Below, one piece after another: positions 1 through 5,028 of a stretch of 5,028 nucleotides of DNA. The notes beneath the pieces were generated by a model, which was given only the letters and a program-made list of their open reading frames with translations, searched no databases and was not told where the DNA came from. Made by a program: the position numbers and the translations under genes. Positions within the stretch are counted from its first letter, which is position 1; each line of letters begins with the position of its first letter. Origin of the DNA: Deltaproteobacteria bacterium (GTDB lineage Bacteria; Desulfobacterota; Desulfobacteria; Desulfobacterales; JAFDDL01); assembly GCA_019310865.1 (NCBI GenBank), contig JAFDDL010000336.1, forward strand, positions 1 through 5,028, read 5' to 3'.

Positions 1-476
1 TCGTTCCTCGCTTACCTGCCAAAGTCCAGAACAAGCTACATTTCGCAATCCACGGCAAAACGGCCGCCGAGCTAATCAGGCAACGGGCGGACAGCAACAA
101 AACCAACATGGGACTCACCTCATGGGAAAAGGCTCCTGGCGGCAAGATTGTAAAACCCGATGTATTCATTGCCAAAAACTATCTGGTCAAAGATGAACTG
201 GCGTCACTGGGGCGTATCGTCAACGCCTATCTGGATCTGGCCGAGAAGCGCGCAAAGCGGAAAATTCCCATGACCATGGAAGACTGGGCCAAGCGGTTGG
301 ATATGTTTCTGGAATTTGACGATCGTGAAATTCTGCAGGACAGCGGCAAGGTAAACGCCAAACTGGCCAAGGCCCATGCCGAGAGTGAGTTAGAAAAATA
401 CCGTATTGTGCAGGACCAGCTCTTCGAGAGCGACTTTGACCGGGTGATCAAGCAGCTGGAAGAGAAAGATGAGTAA
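1..476 (+). CDS. RhuM family protein, C-terminal part (5' end outside window)
   Basis: The frame is open from base 3 and gives 157 codons up to the TAA at 474-476. The first visible residues (KVQNKLHFAIHGKTAAELI) and later blocks (NMGLTSW near residue 36, DVFIAKNYL, RIVNAYLDLAE, IPMTMEDWAKRLDMFLEF) match what I know of the RhuM family, named after a Salmonella pathogenicity-island protein. RhuM proteins are usually about 330-350 aa, so a little under half is here; the N-terminal half lies upstream. The ATG at 108 is an internal Met of the family motif, not the start. The last 50 residues are rich in Glu, Lys, Leu and Ala and look helical, perhaps coiled coil. The molecular function of RhuM is unknown. 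Family members commonly sit inside type I restriction-modification loci, and here a nuclease-like gene follows after 2 nt. The family call is firm; any defence role is inferred from context. Confidence 0.88.
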   Translation, partial: VPRLPAKVQNKLHFAIHGKTAAELIRQRADSNKTNMGLTSWEKAPGGKIVKPDVFIAKNYLVKDELASLGRIVNAYLDLAEKRAKRKIPMTMEDWAKRLDMFLEFDDREILQDSGKVNAKLAKAHAESELEKYRIVQDQLFESDFDRVIKQLEEKDE

Positions 477-478
477 GA

Positions 479-1435
479 ATGGCTGAAATGAACAGCAGAC
501 AGTTGGCGCGAACATGGCCATTTAAGCGTTACAAGGCATTTGAGCGTGAACTGCGGGATGCTGCTGCAGAATGGTTTTCCAACAAGGGATTGGCCACACA
601 TGCGAGAATGGGGTATTGCCTCAAATCCCATGATAGCTGGCCGCAAAATATTATTTGCACTGACGTGGCCGAGTATATCAGGCAAGAGCATGAACGGAAT
701 TTAGGTAAGGATTCTTTCCCGCTTCACAAGTACCTTCACCACGGCCTGAGCAGCCAGGCAATGGTTTTCAATCTTGTGGGACCATTGATTGTCAGAAAAG
801 ACCTCGAACCGCTGCGCGTAGCTATCGAGAAGGCAGGAATGCCCTGGCCGACCGGGGAAGTCACCGCTGGATTTGAGTATGACGACCGGGCGGTTTTTAA
901 CGAAGATTTCGGGCAGCCTACATCGATTGATCTGGCAATATCTGGGGAGACCGCAAGAATCTTCATCGAGGCAAAACTCGTGGAAAGGGAGTTTGGCGGC
1001 TGTTCTGTTTTTTCAGGCGGTGATTGTGATGGAAGGAACCCTATTTCGTATGGGGTTGACGGCTGCTACCTTCACCATATTGGACGAAAATATTGGGAGC
1101 GAATGAACGAGTTTGACTTCGGGGAGACTGCTTTCGCATCCGGGCCCATATGCTCTTTTATCAATTACTACCAGTTTTTCAGGGAGGTGCTGTTCTCGCT
1201 CAAAAAGGATGGCTGTTTCGTGCTCCTTCACGACGAGAGAAACCCCGCATTTCTGAAGGCTTCCAATGACGGAAAGGAGTCCGGCTTATGGCCGTTTCTC
1301 ATGGAATCTGTGCCAGCTAAACATGCCACCAGTATCGGGAGAGTGACCATCCAACAGCTTGTCAGCGCGATTGATGAATCCGAACGCCATCATGGCTGGA
1401 TCGACGAGTTCAAGCAGAAATACGGAATCGAATGA
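479..1435 (+). CDS. Putative PD-(D/E)xK endonuclease, PGN_0703-like
   Basis: This 318-aa soluble protein has no signal peptide or membrane segment. The likely nuclease core is Asp151 in TSIDLAI, followed by Glu164-Ala-Lys166 in IFIEAKLVEREFGGC, which is the spacing of a PD-(D/E)xK active site (D, then ExK on the next strand). Glu133 (GFEYDD) could be the helix acidic residue, and Tyr230-x-Gln232 (INYYQFFRE) resembles the conserved YQ/QxxxY helix after the core. The block SSQAMVFNLVGPLI at 91-104 recalls the PGN_0703 family of putative restriction endonucleases; that family name is from memory, while the active-site pattern is directly visible. The start at 479 lies 2 nt after the RhuM stop, with no strong Shine-Dalgarno, so translational coupling is likely; a second ATG at 488 is an alternative. 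It probably cuts DNA as part of a restriction or other defence locus with RhuM. It could instead be an orphan endonuclease. Confidence 0.68.
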   Translation: MAEMNSRQLARTWPFKRYKAFERELRDAAAEWFSNKGLATHARMGYCLKSHDSWPQNIICTDVAEYIRQEHERNLGKDSFPLHKYLHHGLSSQAMVFNLVGPLIVRKDLEPLRVAIEKAGMPWPTGEVTAGFEYDDRAVFNEDFGQPTSIDLAISGETARIFIEAKLVEREFGGCSVFSGGDCDGRNPISYGVDGCYLHHIGRKYWERMNEFDFGETAFASGPICSFINYYQFFREVLFSLKKDGCFVLLHDERNPAFLKASNDGKESGLWPFLMESVPAKHATSIGRVTIQQLVSAIDESERHHGWIDEFKQKYGIE

Positions 1436-1598
1436 AAAGGTCAAATAGTTCGGACTTGAGTTACGATATCACCGCGTTTGATGTGCAAACGGGAATCGAG
1501 CCCACGTCCGTTCTCTGTTTGGGGAAAATGTGGAGAAAAGTATTTCCAGCAAGGGGACGTGGAGAATGGCGCATTGGGGCATCGCAACGCATTGTAAA
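1436..1598. other. Intergenic stretch between convergent genes, nothing assignable
   Basis: These 163 bases separate the nuclease-like gene (+) from the YkgJ-like gene (-). I find no strong stem followed by a T-run on either strand. The only structure is short: CGCATT at 1570-1575 and 1589-1594, and GAGAATGG at 1562-1569, whose inverse CCATTCTC lies at 1624-1631 inside the neighbouring gene. A + strand frame starting at 1432 in an ATGA overlap crosses the whole stretch, but its translation looks like non-coding sequence. Confidence 0.5.
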
Positions 1599-2312
1599 TC
1601 AATCTGCGGGAAATCCGTTGCATCCATTCTCTAATGCGTGTCTTTTGGATTTCGGAAAATTACGACAATGCTCGGGTTTTGTTTCATGAATCCTACAGAT
1701 GTATTTATTCTTTTTTGGAAGCTTTCTCAACCATGGGCAACGGTTCACAGGTTCACCGGTCTTGGGGCTGATCCAAATATCGTTAAGGCCCATAAAAGAA
1801 TCAACCCACTCCAAAATATCAGACCGATTTTCGCGCTTCCACCGTTTTACGTCATAATCTGAAACAGATGTCTGATAGGCATCGGGTAATTCAAGGCAAC
1901 AACGGCCGCATTGGACGCACTTGAATTTTTCCATTTCAGTTTCAATCAGAAGCCCGGGTACACTTGTCTTTGGATGGTTTGAAACGCTTGCTCTCACCCA
2001 TTGGATCTCGGAATAAACAGCAGCGATTATGTTCAACGGTTTTGAAATCACACGATCTATAAAAAAATCCACAAGGCCAGCGCCGTAATAGAAATTTTCT
2101 TTTCCATGAATTTTTATCCATAGTCCATTTCGTTTGTCAAAATCCAACGGATGAACCTTTATTGCATCTTTTCGCACCTCAAAATCTTCAAGTCGATCTA
2201 AAAGCGGCATAATTTCATCCCGACTCTTCGATTCAGATTGCATTAAAAGGGTATTTTTTAGCTCCTCGATGGCTTGGGGAATCGGAACGAATTTTAAATG
2301 TTTTTTGCTCAT
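1599..2312 (-). CDS. YkgJ-like CxxCxxCC cysteine-cluster protein with N-terminal extension
   Basis: This is a 237-aa protein. The C-terminal half carries the zinc- or iron-binding cysteine cluster of the YkgJ/CxxCxxCC family: Cys132, Cys135, Cys138 and Cys139 (KCVQCGRCC), Cys192 (RCPWL), Cys206 and Cys216 (ICRIHETKPEHCRNFP), and Cys231 near the end. The CxIHxxKPxxCRxFP block is the family's second signature. Residues 1-128 are not part of the classical domain: a charged helical start, then a mixed segment (WIKIHGKENFYYGAGLVDFFIDRVI) that I do not recognise. There is no signal peptide, so it is probably cytoplasmic. The start lies 12 nt after the stop of the DUF362 gene, so the two are probably co-transcribed; the ribosome binding site is weak (GGTG). 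The gene looks more AT-rich than its upstream neighbour, which may mean a separate history. The biochemical role of the family is poorly known; a metal-centre or metal-handling role is the usual guess. Confidence 0.8.
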   Translation of the reverse strand: MSKKHLKFVPIPQAIEELKNTLLMQSESKSRDEIMPLLDRLEDFEVRKDAIKVHPLDFDKRNGLWIKIHGKENFYYGAGLVDFFIDRVISKPLNIIAAVYSEIQWVRASVSNHPKTSVPGLLIETEMEKFKCVQCGRCCLELPDAYQTSVSDYDVKRWKRENRSDILEWVDSFMGLNDIWISPKTGEPVNRCPWLRKLPKKNKYICRIHETKPEHCRNFPKSKRHALENGCNGFPAD

Positions 2313-2324
2313 AGCACCAAAAAA

Positions 2325-3428
2325 CTATATGGTTTCCAGTGTATAGCTCCGCGAACCGATACCCAGAAACTGGGCGTGGTCGAGCTGAATCTGCCAATCG
2401 ACTTTCGGATAGATACCGGCGATCTTATCTTCCCCGGGCGCCAGGTGACTGGTGAGGCATGAGCCGGCCAGCCCCGGTTCCTGATTGACCAAGTCGATGG
2501 CAGCCTGGTCCATGGCAACCGGATCGGTTCCGGCCAGAATGCCGATATCCCGGACGATGGGAGCGTCGTTTGTGGGCAGGCAGTCGCAGTTGGGCGAGAC
2601 CTGGGTGATAAAGGTGATGAAGAAGGCCTTTCCGGTCTTGTTTTGCAAGGCCCCTGCGGCATATTCGGCCATTTTTTCCTGAAACAGCATCATCGATGAA
2701 TTCCACTGAACGCGGATGGCTTCGTTGGGGCAGGTGATGATGCATTGGCCGCAGCCGATGCAAATCTCGGGATCGATCCGGGCTTTTTCCGATTCCAATG
2801 TAATGGCCTTTGCACTGCAATGATCGACGCAGGTGCCGCAACCGATGCATTTTTTACGCTTTACCTTCGGAGAGATATCGGAATGCTGGGATAGCTTCCC
2901 CTTTCGTGAGGCGCAACCCATACCGATATTTTTCAAGCTGCCGCCGAATCCGGACAGCGGGTGTCCTTTGAAATGTGTGACCGCCACCAGGGCGTCGGCG
3001 TTTACAATATCGGCTGCGATCTGTGTGGATTTGAAATGTTTCCCGTCAATGGGGACCGAAACTTCGTTTGCACCGCGCAGGCCATCAGCGATAATAATTG
3101 GGGCCTGGGTTACGCTGTAGGCAAAGCCGTTTTCGATGGCGGCTGAAATATGAGTCGCTGAGGTGCTTCGGCGGCCCACATAAAGGGTGTTGGTGTCGGT
3201 TAAAAAGGGAACAGCACCAAGTCGTTTGATAGCGGAAACAATGCCTCGAAGAAAGACCGGACGAATGTAAGCGACATTTCCCGGCTCCCCGAAATGAAGC
3301 TTCACAGCGGTCTGATCCCTGGGCGAAACGATGCGGTCAAGTCCGGCTGCCGTGATGAGTCTTTCCAGCTTCGTTATCAGATTGTTCTGATACGTGGTGC
3401 GTAAATCCATGAAATAAACGGTTGACAT
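2325..3428 (-). CDS. DUF362 domain protein with two 4Fe-4S ferredoxin motifs
   Basis: This 367-aa protein has DUF362 signatures in order: KLHFGEPGN at 43-51, THFKGH at 151-156, GFGGSLKNIGMGC at 160-172, and GTDPVAMDQA at 300-309 near the C-terminus. Inserted between them is a 2x[4Fe-4S] ferredoxin-like module. Cys194, Cys197, Cys200 and Cys204 (CIGCGTCVDHC) form the first motif. Cys223, Cys226, Cys229 and Cys233 followed by Pro (CIGCGQCIITCP) form the second. Cys172, Cys281, Cys283 and Cys324 are extra cysteines that could bind another ligand. No signal peptide or Tat motif is present, so it is probably cytoplasmic. DUF362 ferredoxins are common in anaerobes and have no settled reaction; electron transfer is the reasonable inference from the clusters. 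The start at 3428 is supported by AGGAG 7 nt upstream. It heads a likely operon with the YkgJ-like gene and is transcribed away from napDA, sharing the 246-bp intergenic region. Confidence 0.9.
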   Translation of the reverse strand: MSTVYFMDLRTTYQNNLITKLERLITAAGLDRIVSPRDQTAVKLHFGEPGNVAYIRPVFLRGIVSAIKRLGAVPFLTDTNTLYVGRRSTSATHISAAIENGFAYSVTQAPIIIADGLRGANEVSVPIDGKHFKSTQIAADIVNADALVAVTHFKGHPLSGFGGSLKNIGMGCASRKGKLSQHSDISPKVKRKKCIGCGTCVDHCSAKAITLESEKARIDPEICIGCGQCIITCPNEAIRVQWNSSMMLFQEKMAEYAAGALQNKTGKAFFITFITQVSPNCDCLPTNDAPIVRDIGILAGTDPVAMDQAAIDLVNQEPGLAGSCLTSHLAPGEDKIAGIYPKVDWQIQLDHAQFLGIGSRSYTLETI

Positions 3429-3435
3429 GTTCAGG

Positions 3436-3440
3436 CTCCT
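3436..3440 (-). promoter_or_regulatory. Ribosome binding site of the DUF362 gene
   Basis: On the minus strand this reads AGGAG with a 7-nt spacer to the ATG at 3428. It fixes the start of the DUF362 protein. Confidence 0.75.
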
Positions 3441-3458
3441 GCTCCGTGTGTTTCGTAT

Positions 3459-3487
3459 GCATTAGGGACTGCGCACGGGATTGTCAA
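3459..3487 (-). promoter_or_regulatory. Candidate sigma70-type promoter for the DUF362 operon
   Basis: On the minus strand a perfect -35 hexamer TTGACA (3482-3487) is followed after 17 nt by TAATGC (3459-3464), a poor -10. The spacing is ideal and the position, about 30 nt before the DUF362 start codon, is sensible. The -35 overlaps the small inverted repeat at 3484-3496. The weak -10 suggests dependence on an activator, or that the match is chance. Confidence 0.3.
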
Positions 3488-3496
3488 GGTGCTTGA
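3484..3496. repeat. Short inverted repeat TCAAG-GTG-CTTGA
   Basis: Two perfect 5-nt arms flank a 3-nt centre. It lies 5 nt from the larger palindrome and overlaps the candidate -35 of the DUF362 promoter, so it could be a second operator half-site pair. It is too short to exclude chance. Confidence 0.3.
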
Positions 3497-3501
3497 GGGT
3501 T

Positions 3502-3517
3502 TTTGACTTAAGTCAAA
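3502..3517. promoter_or_regulatory. CRP/FNR-like operator palindrome upstream of napDA
   Basis: The sequence TTTGACTTAAGTCAAA is a perfect 16-bp palindrome. Its inner form TTGAC-4 nt-GTCAA matches the layout of CRP/FNR-family sites (FNR and DNR consensus TTGAT-4 nt-ATCAA), with C in place of T at the fifth position. In anaerobes, HcpR-type regulators of nitrogen-oxide genes belong to the same family. The site lies between two divergent operons, 157 nt before the napD start and 73 nt before the DUF362 start. The nap context makes anaerobic or nitrate/NO-responsive control plausible. Which regulator binds cannot be told from this window. Confidence 0.6.
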
Positions 3518-3538
3518 GAATATTCCCTACCGTTTTGA

Positions 3539-3544
3539 TATGAA
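3539..3544 (+). promoter_or_regulatory. Candidate -10 element of a class II activated napDA promoter
   Basis: TATGAA matches four of six bases of TATAAT. If transcription starts near 3551, the palindrome centre (3509.5) falls at -41.5, the classical class II position for FNR-type activators that replace the -35. A slightly better hexamer, TATGAT at 3546-3551, would put the centre near -48. The 5' leader would be about 120 nt. The geometry is suggestive only. Confidence 0.35.
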
Positions 3545-3663
3545 ATATGATAAAGAATTTATTAACCATTTGCACCATCAGGGCACACCTTCCAACAGTG
3601 CCTAATTATGGGAGATAAATTGCCTGAAGATACTTTTCTGATTTTACGTGCATACATTGATTT

Positions 3664-3669
3664 AGGAGG
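3664..3669 (+). promoter_or_regulatory. Ribosome binding site of napD
   Basis: A complete AGGAGG with a 5-nt spacer precedes the ATG at 3675. It decides the napD start and argues against the overlapping frame beginning at 3608. Confidence 0.85.
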
Positions 3670-3674
3670 CATCC

Positions 3675-3905
3675 ATGCCTGTTTTCAGCTACCTGGCCTA
3701 TCCTGTCCAAGGCGCAAAAGGACAATTGTACAAGGACCTGGCAGCAATGAAATATTGCGACGTGATGCCGTCGGACAATGTCGATGTCCTGCTATTGGTG
3801 ACCGATACACCGGATGAGGACATTGAAAAGGAGCTGAAAGAGGCATTGGGCCGAATCGAATCGCTGCAGTCTTTGGGGATGGCCTTTGGGCATGTGGATG
3901 ATTAG
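3675..3905 (+). CDS. napD: NapD-family chaperone for periplasmic nitrate reductase
   Basis: This is a small 76-aa protein. The start (MPVFSYLAYPVQGAK), the central strand DVLLLVTDTPDE at 37-48 and the ending LGMAFGHVDD match the NapD family, which has a ferredoxin-like fold and is usually about 80-90 aa. NapD binds the twin-arginine signal of NapA in the cytoplasm, proofreads insertion of the Mo-bis-MGD cofactor and delays Tat export. The identity is strengthened by napA starting 76 nt downstream. The strong ribosome binding site supports high translation. It is the first gene of the nap operon here; no napF, napG, napH or napC precedes it, since the upstream gene runs the other way. Regulation is probably through the palindrome upstream. 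Confidence 0.9.
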   Translation: MPVFSYLAYPVQGAKGQLYKDLAAMKYCDVMPSDNVDVLLLVTDTPDEDIEKELKEALGRIESLQSLGMAFGHVDD

Positions 3906-3970
3906 CCCCCCATTTGCATAAGACAACCATATCAACCATTTTATTATATTGTGAAAACCGAGGCATAAAA

Positions 3971-3975
3971 AGGAG
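3971..3975 (+). promoter_or_regulatory. Ribosome binding site of napA
   Basis: AGGAG, preceded by an A-run, stands 6 nt before the ATG at 3982 and sets the start so that the Tat motif is at residues 4-10. Confidence 0.8.
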
Positions 3976-3981
3976 CGGCAA

Positions 3982-5028
3982 ATGAGCATTTCCAGACGAG
4001 CATTTATCAAATCCATGGCTGTAAACAGCGCAATGGCCGCTGCGGCGACCCTGTTTCCGGGGATCAGTTTCGGAAGCTGGGACAAGACCGACATGGGCGC
4101 CGGATCGATTGTATGGAAAAAGGCGCCGTGTCGTTTTTGCGGTACGGGATGCGGCTTGCTCATCGGCACCGCCGGTGACCGCGCCGTGGCCGTCAAAGGC
4201 GATCCCAATTGTTCCGTCAACAAGGGACTGTGCTGCGTGAAGGGATATCATTCCGTCCAGATCCTCTATGGCAAGGATCGCATTCAAAAGGCCCTGGTGC
4301 GCAAAAATGGAAAGCTGGTTGAAACCCCCCTCCAGGAAGCCCTGGATCTGGTGGCCGCTAAGATGAAAGAGAGCATCAAAACCCACGGCAAGGATTCCGT
4401 CGCCATGTATGGTTCGGGCCAGTGGTCCATTGCCGACGGGGATGCCGCTTCCAAGCTGTTCAAGGGCTGTATCGGCACCAATAATGTTGAAGCAAACGCC
4501 CGCCTCTGCATGGCCAGTGCGGTGACCGGCTTTCTAACCAGTTTCGGCCTGGATGAGCCCATGGGGTGTTACGAAGACATTGATCATGCGGATGTCTTTG
4601 TCACCTGGGGCAACAATATGGCTGAAATGCATCCGGTTTTGTTCTCCAGAATGCTGGCCAACCGAAAAAGCAAGCAACATGTTCGCATCATTGATTTCGC
4701 CACCCGTACCACTCGCACCAGCCAAGCCTCTGACCGCTCCATTCTGTTCAAACCCCAGACCGACCTGGCCGTGGCCAACGCCATCTGCTACGAGATTATT
4801 CAAAACGACTGGGTCAATCGAGATTTTGTCAAAAAGCATGTCTCTTTTCACAAGGGCAAGACGAATATCGGCTACGGCACCGAAGACCATTTTAAATTCA
4901 AGGACAAGGCGGAAACGGTTAACTTCAAGACCTACAAAGCTTTCTTGGATGACTACACCCCGGAGAAGGTGGAAAAGATTTCCGGGGTGCCCGCCAAGGA
5001 TATCAAATACCTGGCTTCACTTTACGGC
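3982..5028 (+). CDS. napA: Periplasmic nitrate reductase catalytic subunit NapA, N-terminal part (3' end outside window)
   Basis: There are 349 codons in the window and the frame stays open to the end; NapA proteins are about 750-830 aa, so somewhat under half is here. Residues 4-10 (SRRAFIK) are a twin-arginine motif followed by an Ala-rich stretch to about 30, so the mature protein is periplasmic. Cys50, Cys53, Cys57 and Cys85 (CRFCGTGC ... CVKGY) ligate the 4Fe-4S cluster, and Lys87 is the conserved lysine between cluster and cofactor. Cys176 in NARLCMASAV is the expected molybdenum ligand, followed by Met177 as in NapA. WGNNMAEMHPVL at 209-220 and DEPMGCY at 191-197 are further NapA signatures and separate it from formate dehydrogenases. 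It reduces nitrate to nitrite. The segment after NIGYG is shorter than in E. coli NapA, more like compact forms. The electron donor genes (napB, napC, napM, napGH) should lie downstream and are not visible. Confidence 0.95.
   Translation, partial: MSISRRAFIKSMAVNSAMAAAATLFPGISFGSWDKTDMGAGSIVWKKAPCRFCGTGCGLLIGTAGDRAVAVKGDPNCSVNKGLCCVKGYHSVQILYGKDRIQKALVRKNGKLVETPLQEALDLVAAKMKESIKTHGKDSVAMYGSGQWSIADGDAASKLFKGCIGTNNVEANARLCMASAVTGFLTSFGLDEPMGCYEDIDHADVFVTWGNNMAEMHPVLFSRMLANRKSKQHVRIIDFATRTTRTSQASDRSILFKPQTDLAVANAICYEIIQNDWVNRDFVKKHVSFHKGKTNIGYGTEDHFKFKDKAETVNFKTYKAFLDDYTPEKVEKISGVPAKDIKYLASLYG

Noticed and set aside
227..691. A 154-codon minus-strand frame opposite RhuM and the nuclease-like gene.
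   Set aside because: It has a Ser/Arg-rich low-complexity translation with no motif and spans the junction of two real genes on the other strand.
1521..1547. Possible hairpin GGAAA...TTTCC as a terminator for the nuclease-like gene.
   Set aside because: The arms are only about 5 nt, AT-rich, with a loop of about 15 nt and no following T-run.
1432..1689. An 85-codon + strand frame that starts in an ATGA overlap with the nuclease-like gene and could be a third gene of that operon.
   Set aside because: It overlaps the 3' end of the well-supported YkgJ-like gene by 91 bases in antisense, has no recognisable motif, and its translation (rich in Arg, Gly and Ser, no clear secondary structure) reads like non-coding sequence. 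The ATGA overlap is its only support.
2425..2850. A minus-strand frame within the DUF362 gene, rich in His and Arg.
   Set aside because: It is an out-of-frame reading of the 4Fe-4S region; the DUF362 frame explains the sequence fully.
3608..3817. A 69-codon + strand frame just before and overlapping napD.
   Set aside because: It is in a different frame from napD, which has a full AGGAGG site and clear family identity; this frame has no matching motif and is a shadow.
3685..4386. Long minus-strand frames opposite napD and napA (up to 233 codons).
   Set aside because: They are antisense to two confidently identified genes and show no family motif; they follow from the codon bias of the + strand genes.
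1..5028. CRISPR arrays, tRNA or rRNA genes, insertion sequences.
   Set aside because: I saw no regularly spaced repeats, no tRNA or rRNA signature, and no transposase-like reading frame or terminal inverted repeats.

Overview
The window (5,028 bp, mid-GC) looks like chromosome from an anaerobic, respiratory Gram-negative bacterium. Sulfate-reducer-like Desulfobacterota is my best guess. This rests on a DUF362 ferredoxin-type protein, a CxxCxxCC-cluster protein, and a compact napD-napA start of a periplasmic nitrate reductase operon. The taxonomic call is inference from gene content only.

Layout. (1) 1-1435, + strand: the C-terminal 157 codons of a RhuM-family protein, then after a 2-nt gap a 318-aa protein with a visible PD-(D/E)xK nuclease core, most like the PGN_0703 family of putative restriction endonucleases. 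RhuM genes often accompany type I restriction-modification loci, so this is probably the edge of a defence island whose remainder lies before base 1. (2) 1436-1598: a short stretch between convergent genes with no convincing gene or terminator. (3) 1599-3428, - strand: a probable two-gene operon. The upstream gene encodes a DUF362 protein with two 4Fe-4S motifs; 12 nt downstream is a YkgJ-like cysteine-cluster protein with a long N-terminal part I cannot assign. (4) 3429-3674: a divergent intergenic region with a perfect 16-bp palindrome of CRP/FNR-like form and a second small inverted repeat beside it. (5) 3675-5028, + strand: napD (maturation chaperone) and the first 349 codons of napA (Tat-exported molybdenum/4Fe-4S nitrate reductase), which runs off the window end.

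How they fit: NapD is expected to bind the NapA Tat signal and hold back export until the Mo cofactor and cluster are inserted. The palindrome is well placed to let an oxygen-, NO- or nitrogen-oxide-responsive CRP/FNR regulator drive napDA, and may also affect the divergent DUF362 operon. I see no clearly unprecedented system. The least explained items are the RhuM plus nuclease pair, the DUF362-YkgJ pair next to nap, and the two-element intergenic region.
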